DNA from: Apostichopus japonicus
Taxonomy: Eukaryota; Echinodermata; Holothuroidea; Aspidochirotida; Stichopodidae
Assembly (NCBI RefSeq): GCF_037975245.1
Contig: NC_092582.1
Span: 21,414,577 to 21,478,576 of the forward strand
Length of the DNA: 64,000 nucleotides
Direction of reading: 5' to 3'
Positions 47,301 through 57,201 of this stretch are shown here, piece after piece. How positions within the stretch are numbered: the first letter of the stretch is position 1; every line of letters starts with the position of its first letter. Position numbers and translations under genes: made by a program. The notes below the pieces were generated by a model. It had not been told where the DNA came from. It made no database searches and saw only the letters and a program-made list of their open reading frames with translations.

Positions 47301-48347
47301 TACATTTACAATAATGAATAATACCAATGTCAAAGAAAGAAAAAAAGCATGGAAAATCTGAAAAAGCTACGCTTACACACTTATAAAGTGCAGATTCACC
47401 ATGAAAAAATTAAATACAATACGCTAACTGCACCCCCCCCCCCCTCTCCCACAACATATTATCTTGTGTATTGTTTTCACTTACCACATATGATGTTCAT
47501 GCAACCTTTTGGAGTTGGTGATAACAAGCTTCTCAGACATTGATCTCTTTTGACCTAAAGAACCACTGACCTGTCAAAATTTATTTACACGTAACTGCAA
47601 CAGTAATTTCAGAATCAAAAAGGAATCTAAAATTCCTTGTTACTGGAGCTATAATCATAGTTTTGTTGACAAAATTAATAATTATGGAGTGTTTCATTTC
47701 AATCTACTGTTGTCTTGTTTTGTTGTTCAAACGGTTGCCAAATAAGTGATTTAAATGAAGGCATTAACAGCAGCTTCTACTAACCTCTTCTCTGTCGATG
47801 GTGATAGCCTGCCTCTTTTATCTCTTTGGGATGAACTGTACTCAAAGTGCCCTCTTCCACTACGCTCAGATCTTCTTTCATCTTCCCTTTTTCGTTTTGA
47901 TGAGCTCTCTGAAGATTTCTCTGAAGAGATACTACTTCTCTCCCTGTATCGCTCACTTGAACTGTGCCTCTGCCCAGAAGGACTGGCTTCATTTCTGCTA
48001 CGATTATGTGGATATCTTTCTTCTCTGGGGGATTGTTCTTGGCGTCTTGAAGAGGTAAATCTTTGACTGGAGGAGGAAGGGTGATCATCTCTTCTAAATG
48101 TTCTATCTTTTGCGTATCGATCATCAAACCTAGTTCTACCTCTGTCATACCGTCCTCCATCTGAGCTGTTCCTTTGTGAGCTTTCTTGCCTTCTACTGTC
48201 ATACGATCTTCCGGACGATGCTACATTTGCACGTTCCCTGCTCCTGCACTGGGAAGCACTACTGGAAGAAACTGCTTGGTTACCAGAAGAATCGGCTCTC
48301 CTATGTTGATCGTAACTGTGATACGAATGGTGATTTTTCTGAGACAT
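32207..48347 (-). CDS. DROSHA: DROSHA, nuclear RNase III of the Microprocessor, complete
   Basis: Nineteen coding exons on the minus strand: 48347-47785, 47098-46897, 46056-45897, 45102-44321, 43436-43315, 43003-42796, 42365-42258, 41583-41445, 40690-40470, 40350-40132, 38958-38905, 38017-37914, 37347-37242, 36879-36735, 36022-35940, 35472-35366, 34674-34582, 33619-33573, 32382-32207. Phases all agree: 1212 residues (human 1374). By family knowledge DROSHA with DGCR8/Pasha cleaves primary microRNA hairpins in the nucleus. Visible: RS-rich N-terminus; central platform (309-680); RIIIDa with Glu790, Asp794, Glu866; RIIIDb with Glu968, Asp972, Asp1041, Glu1044; one dsRBD (about 1080-1154). All expected catalytic acids are present. 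The vertebrate Pro-rich N-terminus is missing, ten His occur at 298-307, and the last 58 residues do not resemble vertebrate DROSHA. Confidence 0.96.
33573..35472 (-). CDS. DROSHA: DROSHA exons 16-18: dsRNA-binding domain
   Basis: Exons 35472-35366, 34674-34582 and 33619-33573. They encode [20 protein letters not shown], then [40 protein letters not shown] and [13 protein letters not shown]. Together these are a canonical alpha-beta-beta-beta-alpha dsRBD. The donor of exon 16 is duplicated downstream (see the 62-bp repeat). Confidence 0.93.
35191..35392 (-). repeat. 62-bp tandem repeat made from the end of DROSHA exon 16 and its splice donor
   Basis: The core AATATCAGGCTGTTCAG starts at 35191, 35253, 35315 and 35377, an exact 62-bp period. 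The rightmost copy is the real exon end; the others are intronic. On the minus strand each unit holds CCTGAACAGCCTGATATTCC and, in copies 2-4, a GTAAGT donor (GT at 35365-35364, 35303-35302, 35241-35240). The leftmost copy has diverged. Confidence 0.92.
35940..38958 (-). CDS. DROSHA: DROSHA exons 11-15: inter-domain link and RIIIDb
   Basis: Exons 38958-38905, 38017-37914, 37347-37242, 36879-36735 and 36022-35940. They encode [53 protein letters not shown] (Glu968, Asp972), [30 protein letters not shown] (Asp1041, Glu1044) and NVCFFPRL. RIIIDb cuts the 5' strand. Exon 11 is only 18 codons. Confidence 0.94.
37487..37835. mobile_element. hAT-type nonautonomous element with perfect 8-bp target duplication
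   Basis: Flanked by CTCTACAG at 37479-37486 and again at 37836-37843. Ends CAGGGGTTCCCTAACT and, inverted, CATGGTTTCCCTAACT match at 14 of 16 positions. Subterminal GGGGGTGCGTGAATCC and GGGGGTTCGTGGGGG are typical of this class. It is 349 bp, has no ORF, and lies in the DROSHA intron between exons 12 and 13. Confidence 0.92.
38018..40131. other. DROSHA introns around exon 11
   Basis: Two introns flank the 54-nt exon 11. Most is A+T-rich DNA without recognisable structure, except the SINE at 39821-40120. Plus-strand open frames near 38848-39138 overlap exon 11 antisense and are not convincing genes. Confidence 0.55.
39821..40120 (+). mobile_element. tRNA-derived SINE with LINE-like 3' tail
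   Basis: Head has an A-box-like GTGGCCAATTGGCTC and a B-box-like GGTTTGATTCC, at pol III promoter spacing. The body has TGTCCTTGGGCAAGATGCTT and CTCTCTCCACCCAGGGG, phrases common to several animal SINEs. The tail is TAAAGCGCTTTGAAACC, TACAAAGCGCTATATAAATC and an ATTATC-rich end. It lies antisense in the DROSHA intron, its tail reaching within about 12 bp of the exon 10 donor. Confidence 0.88.
40132..40690 (-). CDS. DROSHA: DROSHA exons 9-10: RIIIDa catalytic part
   Basis: Exon 9 (40690-40470) has the RNase III signature [14 protein letters not shown] with Glu790 and Asp794. Exon 10 (40350-40132) has [20 protein letters not shown] and [15 protein letters not shown] with Glu866. RIIIDa cuts the 3' strand of the hairpin in characterised DROSHA. 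A SINE sits within about 12 bp of the exon 10 donor. Confidence 0.95.
41445..43436 (-). CDS. DROSHA: DROSHA exons 5-8: connector and RIIIDa entry
   Basis: Exons 43436-43315, 43003-42796, 42365-42258 and 41583-41445. They encode [72 protein letters not shown], then [18 protein letters not shown] and [12 protein letters not shown]. These align in order with the human connector helix and the start of RIIIDa. All acceptors and donors are GT-AG. Confidence 0.93.
44321..45102 (-). CDS. DROSHA: DROSHA exon 4: acidic Ser stretch and platform/PAZ-like domain
   Basis: Acceptor catctcag, donor AAG|gtatgt; 782 nt. Starts [19 protein letters not shown], then [35 protein letters not shown]-like [17 protein letters not shown], and [20 protein letters not shown]. 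The last are strongly conserved in the central domain that contacts the pri-miRNA basal junction. The CxC and later Cys/His residues fit the zinc sites reported in human DROSHA. Confidence 0.95.
45595..45830. mobile_element. Fold-back element with 21-bp inverted repeats
   Basis: TTAATCCTGTGAGTAACGCAC at 45656-45676 is complementary, with one mismatch, to 45803-45823. To its left a further hairpin pairs GATGCACTCGGGC with GCCCTCGTGCATC (45602-45630). It lies in the DROSHA intron between exons 3 and 4 and has no ORF. Confidence 0.75.
45897..47098 (-). CDS. DROSHA: DROSHA exons 2-3: linker, with ten-histidine run
   Basis: Exon 2 (47098-46897) ends [14 protein letters not shown], matching the SENYY segment before the human central domain. 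Exon 3 (46056-45897) has [16 protein letters not shown], as in human STVVGTSRLRDLYDKF, then PFSD and ten consecutive His codons (CAT/CAC mix), donor TCT G|gtaagc. The repeat is imperfect at DNA level, so it is not just one slipped triplet. Confidence 0.88.
47785..48347 (-). CDS. DROSHA: DROSHA exon 1: RS-rich N-terminus
   Basis: ATG at 48347, in-frame TGA 14 codons upstream, donor AAG AG|gttagt. The 187 residues are rich in Ser, Arg, His and Asp-Arg pairs ([33 protein letters not shown]). In human DROSHA the RS region follows a long Pro-rich stretch; here translation seems to start directly in the RS region. The antisense frame open over the same interval is a by-product of codon bias. Confidence 0.88.
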
Positions 48348-49807
48348 GATGTGGTCTTTGTTCCTGTGGTTTATCCCTTGATTGGTTCAATAGCTTGCCA
48401 CCATGATCATTACCACTAGAACTCTGCAGTAATTTAATACTAGGAGCCTCAATCAAGAAGAAAAGTTGCAAGTTTAATTTAGCTTGGGATCCTATGACTT
48501 GGACAGATGATGATGCCGGAATGTGATCATACCTCCGATGTAAAGGCTCATGGTCACTTTTTTAGCAATAAAACATGAGCCCTGCATGACAAAGTCTCCT
48601 ACAAAGCTCCAACTGCACAGGCCTGCAAACTATGAAACTTTACTTTATCCACTACTTTGTTGTTTAAAGTGCACTTTTCCATCTGTGGTCCATCATTGTG
48701 GTCCTAAAATTACTGTAAGGGGAAAAAGAGAGATGGTTTTTATGGATACTTTAATAATGTAAAAAAAAGACACCAGGATTCAAGGTGCCAATTTCAATTC
48801 AAGAATTACGGCCGTTTTGACAATCAATGTCAAGTTGGCTCATTATTGACCTCTTGTTAATGTCATGTACTGAAATAAAATCATATATAGTTCTGCCTGT
48901 GTCATGTGCTTATCAGAACAAAACCCTTTTATTAGTAATTTTATGCCTCCTGAGTTCTTTGCTATCAAGGAACCTTCAAGGAGTGCACAATTTTACTACT
49001 TGAAGAAGAAATCTTGAAGCACCTAGAGTAACCAAATTTCATGTTTTGATATTCTCAAAGTATACGGTGCAAATGCACTTTTAAGCTGAATTTCTACATG
49101 CAACTTAAGGCATTGATTCTGATAAACTGGACTTTTTGTCTTGAGATTTGGTAACCCAATAACATTTTGAGTGCTTCATGTTTGAAATATTCGTAAACCA
49201 AAATTTGGCGGACTTGATTTTCAAAAAAACTGTCTTTTTATCAGTCATTGAGGCTTATAGAAATTAATATTTTTTCCATTTTATTTTAAAGATACACTAT
49301 TTTTTGGAGTGATTTAGTAGGGATTTTCCACGTGTTATTACTTTAATGCTCATCAGAGCCCCAGAGGCACTGTGCATGTTAGTACTAATAGGCTACATAG
49401 CTGTCATTAAACATTTTTCAATCACCTGAGTTACTTCTTACATTGTGCTTGACCGCAGTGTACTGTTTGTAGGTCATATGATGCTATGTTTACTACTTCA
49501 ATTTTACAAAAAGTTTCTTGGATTCTTGTAAAGAATTTTTGTAAGAGCATGACAGGTGTCAGCAGGGTATGGTCATGTTTTACAATACAGCAATTAGTGA
49601 AATTTACTTTACCGAGTGGAGAAGAAAGTTGGCAAGTTTGGCAAGTAATTAGGAGCCCCGGGCACCCAGCTCATACTAGGAATGCCCTGATATGGATACT
49701 AAAATTCCATAAGTTTTTTACAGTAGTTAACTGTAGTTGTTAAATTCTGTGCTAAATGTTGACATTCCACCAGATGGGAGATGTAATTTGTTACCACTTA
49801 ACTGAAG

Positions 49808-50190
49808 TTAAAGGGTGTGAAGACACCCGCAAAAAGAAACATCTAATGCCGGTAATTTGACCTAGTTTCGAATGAGGTGTAACAGATCAGTGATAAACAC
49901 CACCATCGATCCCAGAAAATACACCCACAGCTTGCTACAGTCGTTAAATAGACACTAGTGTACAGTCGATCACTACATACAGCTGCGGTCAATACCCACA
50001 GCACAGTATACAACAATACAGCGATGGACATCTCAGGTCCAGCTAAAGTTAACAATTAAGGTATCACGTTTCATTACCGTCTGCATTTTGTAGCGACACA
50101 AACAAAACAACACTTGCAAGCAACAGAAAGTTAACTTTTTCATATGCCCGCACACGGTTTGGGGCGAGTCTTCAATTGCAATGCCTTTAA
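49808..50190 (-). mobile_element. TTAA-flanked short inverted-repeat element, copy C
   Basis: Begins TTAAAGGGTGTGAAGACACCC and ends GAGTCTTCAATTGCAATGCC followed by TTTAA. It is full length (383 bp) and lies in the DROSHA 5' flank. Confidence 0.85.
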
Positions 50191-52429
50191 GTTTAAGTTA
50201 TCACTCCCAGCCCCAAATAAAATTGTTGTTATTGTTCTGCCATAGAAAGATAGTGCTGCCAATGTCATGTAGGTAATGGTCGTTTTATTCAGAAAGCTTT
50301 TTTTCTATGGAGAAAACTACGGTTTTTGTTGGGTGTGGATTCTAATTTTATTGCTAGAATAACCATACAAACTGCAAAGGTCGATGTTTGATCCAAAACC
50401 AGGAAACCTTTGGTAAAATTGAACATGCTCAATTTGTAAAATAATGCAAATTTATACCCAATATTTGTAGCACACACTCTAACTCCAGTTAGGCTTAGGC
50501 TATATTTGACTAGACTAGGCCTAATCTAAATAAATTTGAAAAAAAAAAAATATTCAAAAGTCATAGCTAAATCATAGTGCTAGGCTGTGTTCAGAAGAAA
50601 AATACCGATATAAGTATGCTAGACAGTGCAAATTGTAATAAACGGCGACCACAACTTCAATACGCTATTGTAGAGGATTGTAGTGTAGCCTAACTTTTAT
50701 TGAAGCATAGGTTAGCCTAGACTGTGTACAGTAGGCCTAGGCCTAGGCCCCTAGGCTAGGCTAACACCAGGCTTCAGAGTCAGATATCATGCTATCACCA
50801 TGGCATGGGTCAAGATTTAAATGGTGTTACCATTGGCATTAATGAACGTTAGACCTACATTACAGTAGCCTAAATAAGACCATTTCTTATATCTAGCTCT
50901 TCGTTGGATAATAGGATGTCGGTAGTAAGGAGGCATTCGTATAAAAGAAATGTCTTACTTTTCTGATGTACAACGGTGAGGTGGGTAAACATGGGTCGCC
51001 GGAATTACAACAAATTTAAAAGCAGCAGGCTATTTCCCAGTCCAATAAGCCTCAGGTTAGGCCTATAGCAGACTACAGTTTCTTCAGCTGGCTCATGCCA
51101 CAGGAACAAAAGTCTGGTGCTAGGCATGGGCATTAGAAAAAGTGTTTCATTTCTGATGTGCGAAGGATCGGAGCTAGGTCCGTGCTTTATTCCCTCACTT
51201 TGCCTCCAGCCTGACAAGCGCCGTGGAAGACATAGACTACTGTATTACGACTAGCCCAAAGTTAAGGTTAAAATTTAATCAGAAAAGTGGATAGTTGGGC
51301 TAAGTTTGACCTTAAGTTGGAGTAATTAGAAGCGAGCCTAACACAGTAATCCTAGGTTGTGCTAAGACTATACCCTAGCACTGGCTTAATAAATCATGAG
51401 AGCAATTACAATACTGTAGATGAAAATATGCGAAAGTTGCAGGCTACATGTTATTGTTAGTGACCATTGGATGCTCAAAAACCAATTGTTGATATAGGCT
51501 AGGCATAGGCTTGGATATTTCATTATATTGCATTGAGAAGATGTGGTGCAACAAAGTCCTAGCCTAAACAGACTCATTCACTCAGTTTCTTGGATACATT
51601 ATTGTGGGTCATTCTGTATCAAATCCTGGATGGCTGCTGCTGGACCGTCTCCAAAACTTACCATCATCCTCACTTCATGATTATAGAGCACTGAATAAAC
51701 ATATTCTGAAAATTTCGGTTGCTTTGCTTCAAAATTGGCCAATTTATCATGCCACAGTGGCATTTTTTTCTTGACTTTTGAGGTCTGATTTCTCAGCAAC
51801 TAAGCATCCTAATACCTTCCTATTACAGATTCTATATCCTGTAGAAATGAAAGATTAAAAAAAGTATGGTCACCTTTTAAGTGCCAAAATATTCAAGTTT
51901 GGTATTATTTCTAAAAAAATGAGCTATTTAAAGTGATAAATTGCTCCTAAACTAGAACTTGGGATATATTCTTTCAGAGGTCATTATATCCAGTTCAAAT
52001 AATACATAATAATGATAACATGGCTTTCCTGTCATATATTTGTAATTTTTTTTGGGTGGGGGGGGGCCGGGTTTTACTTTAAATATAAGTGTAAATTAGT
52101 TCTTAGAATTAACTGAACAAATTTCAGGGTCAAGCTTTTCTCAATATTAATTAATGAGGTTGTAAAGTTGCACTAATGTTCAAAAGAAGTAGTCTTTGAC
52201 AGCTATGCAATATAACTCAAAACATGTCACATTGAAAAAGTCTCAATATTTTTTCTAGAAAAGATACAATACCACCCTGTCTGTACAAAAATTTCAGGTT
52301 GGTATATTTTTAAACAAAAATAAATCCTCAAAGTCTGGGAAATTTACAAAAAACATTTTTGCCTGATTTGCTATTCCACACTTTTTTTAGCCTGGATATT
52401 GTACTCAAAGGCATATTCGGTATGTAACT

Positions 52430-52660
52430 GTAGTACAAGAAGCCTATTATTGTGGGTATAGAGGTCATAGGTCGTTTGAGTTCACCAAAGGTCAAATTGC
52501 CAAAAAACCATGTTTTACACAATATTTCAACAAGGACAGATGTCATATTTAGTATGTTGATGTATCCATCACATTTAGTACAAGAAGCCTGTTGTTGAGG
52601 TCAATGGTCATTTCAGGACAGCTGCCTGCATGTATCATTGTGAATATTTTCTCGCACACT
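52430..52660 (+). repeat. AGGTCA-type dispersed repeat, two units
   Basis: Two units each have GTACAAGAAGCCT followed by an AGGTCA pair: AGGTCATAGGTCG near 52466 and AGGTCAATGGTCA near 52598. They share the GTACAAGAAGCC phrase with 27330-27750. Confidence 0.6.
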
Positions 52661-52689
52661 GCTTTTCACTGTATTACTAAGATCAGGAA

Positions 52690-52930
52690 TGCTGCACCGG
52701 CTTGTGAAGTGTCATTTCCTGCAATCTGGGGGTCTTTTGGGCGATTTTTTTTCTTGCACGCAACGCGCCAACCTACGGTGGCGCTCCGCTTGTATGTACT
52801 TCATTTCCCATACAGACCCCTTGCGGGGCCACTGAAATTTGCCGCTCTGGCACGAAACCCTGGATATGCCACAGGAGCTTGTAGGCTCATGCGGCCCCTC
52901 CTTTATCATAATCATTCGAGGCGGCCCTCC
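52690..52930. repeat. Fragment related to the CAGGCG-ended element
   Basis: GTGTCATTTCCTGCAATCTGG, GCAACGCGCCAACC and GGTGGCGCTCCGC parallel the internal part of the element at 22201-22481. Right of this it contains GACCCCTTGCGGGGCC, a hairpin. The ends were not found, so this is a fragment or a relative. Confidence 0.6.
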
Positions 52931-55900
52931 TCATCAAAAGGTTGGACAACCCTGTGTTACATCATCGAAACCACAATGCATTTTTAGCTCATACCAGCAT
53001 GCTGGTGTGAGCTATTGTTACAGTGCGGCGTCTATCACTCTATCCGTCAACAATTGGTAAAACCGCTCCCACTCACACAGTGTTTGATGGAATTTCATGA
53101 AACTTGGACCATTGGACAACAAGGACCATTGGGTATAGGGCCATCAGAGATGGTCCGAAATTTGGGGTCAATGGTCGCAAGTGGGCGGTTATGGGCCATT
53201 TTGTGGAAATACGCAAAATGCTTCTTCTCCTACAGATTCCATGGTACATTGTTGAGGGTTTGTCACGATAGTACTATTGAAGTTTTACCTTCAGGGTGTT
53301 CATGAATTTGAGATCAAAGATCAACTAGGGGTCTTTTGTGGCCTGGGCCGCTGCCCTATATTTTCAAATTGCTCCTGTTCGTACAGTTTTTGGCCAGTTA
53401 TAATGAAACTTGGTCACAACGTTCCTCGGGATGAGGGTTATGAGGGGTGTTCGGAAAATTGAGGTCAAATGTCATTTAGGGGGTCATCAGGGGTCATTCT
53501 TTGTAATATTTTCAAATATCTCAATCTCCTCAAGATTTTTATGGATCATATTCAAAGTTGAACTGATGATTGTTGGATTGTGTATGAATAAGATGATGCT
53601 TAATAATTTTTGGTCAAAAGTTAATTAATTACAATTAATCCCCATTGTTTAAAAAAATCTGAGCCTTCACCTTTTGCCAAAGCTCCTTTCATTTGTCTCC
53701 CAGTTTCTGCAGTGTTTGTTTACATTTGTGGTTAAGCTCTGCAGCGGCTACTAGTGGAGTTAAAGCAGGATTGGGAGTTGTATTAACTGTTAAACTGTAA
53801 GCATGAGAGCCCTATAGCCAATCAGCACTTGCCGATTCTTAGAAGTCTTTGAGCCTGAGGTATGTAGGCAGCCAGCCAAAATTTTGGCAAGGAGTGCTGC
53901 AGGTCTGCTCAGGTAGAGGGGAGAAAGTTTAATAGGGTAGGTCAGTGGTATTGTTTGAGAGAGTGGGTAAAACAGCATTTAAAGGGGGAAAATAGGAATT
54001 ATAGCAAGTGGTGTGGCCAGTATTCTGCTAACGGAGGGTGGGGGGTATCCCTCATGGGCCTGCAAAATTGGTGGAATCTGAAAAATGGCCTGAAATTTGG
54101 TGGGCCATAAAGTTTTGTGGGCCCTACATTTTTAAGCTCGAAAAGGTATAAGCTTCTGCACCATTGGTGCTCTAGTTGCAATCTGGTTATACTATGCCAC
54201 TAAATAGACTTTTTCAACATGATAACTGATTCCTGGTACCTTCCTTTATGTGTTGTCGTATTAGTCAATAGATAATTTTCTTCATTTTGGTGTGCAGAAG
54301 TTCATGAATACTAAAATGTATGTCTTACGTACTACAATATGAATATCTTTAGGCATCGGAACCACTAAGCTTTTTTGGTTTTCTGGTTGAAGTCTCGTTT
54401 GCCTATTTATCACAGAGCATGGTGGTCATGACAAACTCCTCTGCTCCAACCCTACTAATTTGGTCTTACACTCCCCACATATCTCTCTGCACTTCATTAA
54501 AATTATTTGATGCCTGTATCTCCTGATAACTAATTTCCTCTACTAACAGATACAACTGATGCCAAAGGGTGAGGGGAATGTATGTGGCCAGTTTAATCGT
54601 TTCTTTTGTTAGTCAGCTTGAAGGATTTTTGCAGCTTTATTATGTGTCAATGTCAGTCTCAGGTCATACTGTATCTCTGGACCTTGTTCTTTGATGCTAT
54701 GTAGATCTCTCTGACAGCTTTAAGGATCCACAGTTTTCATGCATGAGGTTTTGTGATCTGTTTGCTGAAACATTCTCCTACTGTAGAAAGTGTTCCTCTT
54801 ATTGTCACTGTAGCATAAGGTGACCATATGCAATTTTTATAGGAAATCCTGGGACATGATATCGATATTCATGTCTCAGTAATTAACATAGGGGGAACAT
54901 TTCCGGGGACTCTGTTAAACAGGAGATTATCTCAAGGAATGAGGATGTCTGACCACTGTGTAGTTGAATTAGCCTGAGCGTGGTCAAGTTTCTGTATTTA
55001 TAAATGAGATGGGATTGATATACAGGAGTATGTGTTAAAATTATTTAGGGTTATTATTTTGGCAGACTTTGTGTTATAATGATCTCTCTTCCATGATCTA
55101 TAGGCCTGGTATACCAATCAGAGATGCCTTTATTATGCAATTGTTATAATGTTTGTACACAGGTATATACATGTATATATCCATGGCCATGTCACACCCC
55201 ACTGCAAACAGATTACAATTGTTATTGTACCATAATTTTGTACATGGTTTGACTGATACCCTAACATTGAGCTCAACTCTATTTGTATTTGCAATCTCTA
55301 CCAATTCCACACCGCAGTGTTTGACTGCAGCTAGTAACCGTTCAGTATTTCCTTGTGTGGCTAGATCATCTTGTACAATACAAATTAAGTGTACTAATAG
55401 TGCACACAGTGGCCTAACACTATTCAATGCCAATCACACTGCAATTGATGTTCACCATTGTTCATTATCAGCCACAGTGATCCTTTGCTATATATATTGT
55501 CAGAGTACAGAACTGTCAATAACAAAGCATTTTCTTGGGTAATTCAAAATCACTATTTTATTTTGTGCATTCCAGATTCATTCATGTAGAAAGGTTTATT
55601 TACTTCCCAACAAAAAGAAGAATGGTTGGATATAATATTGAAATAGTGGAAGAGGCTGTAATATTACCCAGCATTCCTTGCTGTTCCCATGACCCTTCAG
55701 TTTAGTTGTGTTGCATTCACATCTAGAAGGATATAATACATGAGTTAACTAGGAGATGAGGTTTGAGTATACAGGGTAGGCATTCTCAATTGTTCATTCT
55801 TTCAATTTGCCCACTTTCTTAGAGGTTAATTATGCAGTAGTTCTTTCTAAGTTTAAATTATCATACATTATAGCTGCACATGCATGGCCATGTAATATAT

Positions 55901-56334
55901 TAACATAGTGCAATGTTATTCTTAGTTCATTTTATATTTAGTGTACTATAACCATTAGTCAATGGTTTGGTTAATTAGTTGAGCAGTATTTTGGATATAT
56001 AGTTAACAAAGCTGTCCTGTTGCTTAATATATACGGTAGAAGTAAAGCATAATATGTGGATCAAACTAGCCTACCCATCACATTTTCATGCATACATGTA
56101 GTTCCATGTATGCGTGCTCCCATACTACGCAATAGTCAAATACCTCTTGTGGAATCTACTACAGTTGATCCATAGGCTCTTTCATTCAACTGGTCATAAT
56201 TATTGCATACAAATTTAAGGATGTTGAAAGTACTCAAAAGTGCATCTCTGGTCCTGCATATTTAGGCCCTATATTCCTAGCCATTGAAAATTTGTTATTT
56301 CAATTTCCGAAATGTCTGATACAAGTGAGTGGCC

Positions 56335-56713
56335 TTAAAGGCTTTGAAGACTCGCCCCAAACCGTGTGCCGCCATCTGAAAAAGTTAACTTTCCGTTGCT
56401 TGCAAATTATGTTTTCTTCTTATCGCTACAAAATGCAGACAGTAATGGAACGTGATACCTTGTTATCTTTTATCTAGACCTGAGATGTCCACGCTGCTAC
56501 AGTATGTACACTGTACGCGTTGTGGGTATTGACCGTAGTTGTCTACATGTACAGTATTGACTGTACGCTAGTGTCTACATACCGACAGTAGCAAGCTATG
56601 TGTATTTTCTGGGATCGATGGTGGAGTCTACCACTTCTGTTACACCTCTTACGAAACTAGGTCAGATTACCAGCATTAGACGTTTCTTTTGCGCGAGTCT
56701 TCACACCCTTTAA
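56335..56713 (+). mobile_element. TTAA-flanked short inverted-repeat element, copy D
   Basis: Begins TTAAAGGCTTTGAAGACTCGC and ends GAGTCTTCACACCCTTTAA. Same internal phrases as the other copies (GTGGGTATTGAC, TTTTCTGGGATCGATGGTG). It lies about 370 bp before the zinc-finger gene's first identified exon. Confidence 0.85.
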
Positions 56714-57101
56714 ACAAAATGAAGGATATTTTCTGAATCTTTAGGCCAAAACCACTTGGTAATAGCTTTCTCAAACTTCTGATAGTGGAATTTGTACATG
56801 TTACATCTTGCAACAGCAGAGTTAGTATAATTTCATGTTGGCAGTGGAAATGAAAGACTATTTGTTTTCATAATATACTTCATGTATCCACAGGGGGAGA
56901 ATGATATGGTATTCCTACATAAAGTGATAAATAATATAGGAAATTTTTTAAATTTTGAAGGATTGTTAGAATTGTTTAGATGTTTTTGAAAATTGTATTG
57001 TTATAGAGGGAGAAAGTGGTCACATAGCCCAACAGTCCCTAGAATTTGCAAGATCATTTTAATTATTTCCTCTCTTGCAGGTTGCAACCTTGACACCCAC
57101 G

Positions 57102-57201
57102 ATGTCTGAAGACGGAGAGTTTGACGATCTGTTAGCGGCATTTAACATTCCTCTTGCTGATGGACAGAGCAATAAGTCTAAGCAGACTTCAGCTGCGACA
57201 G
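57102..57201 (+). CDS. Zinc-finger gene first identified coding exon
   Basis: Follows acceptor ctcttgcag at 57072-57080. It carries MSEDGEFDDLLAAFNIPLAD, the family N-terminal signature. The codons between 57081 and the ATG are also open (VATLTPT), leaving the start uncertain. Confidence 0.85.

Larger units (their letters stand above)
48348..57101. other. Divergent intergenic region DROSHA to zinc-finger gene
   Basis: Should hold both promoters and any 5' noncoding exons, none of which I can place firmly. A less A+T-rich patch at about 50880-51240 is a candidate DROSHA promoter or noncoding exon. It also carries TTAA elements C and D, a piece related to the CAGGCG element (52690-52930), AGGTCA-type repeats (52430-52660, 53280-53500) and GCCTAGGCC-type clusters near 50730-50770. 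Confidence 0.5.

Noticed and set aside
47755-48202. Long open frames antisense or out of frame to DROSHA exon 1
   Set aside because: They arise from the Ser/Arg codon bias of the RS-rich exon; no start context, splice signals or homology.
51599-51799. 66-codon minus-strand frame
   Set aside because: Looks peptide-like but shows no known family and no splice partner; region resembles unclassified repeat DNA.
52592-52987. 131-codon plus-strand open frame
   Set aside because: Lies across the fragment related to the CAGGCG element; no domain recognised and composition follows the repeat.
55098-55542. Overlapping 111- and 129-codon open frames on opposite strands
   Set aside because: No recognisable domain, no splice context, and both strands are open equally, as expected from base composition.
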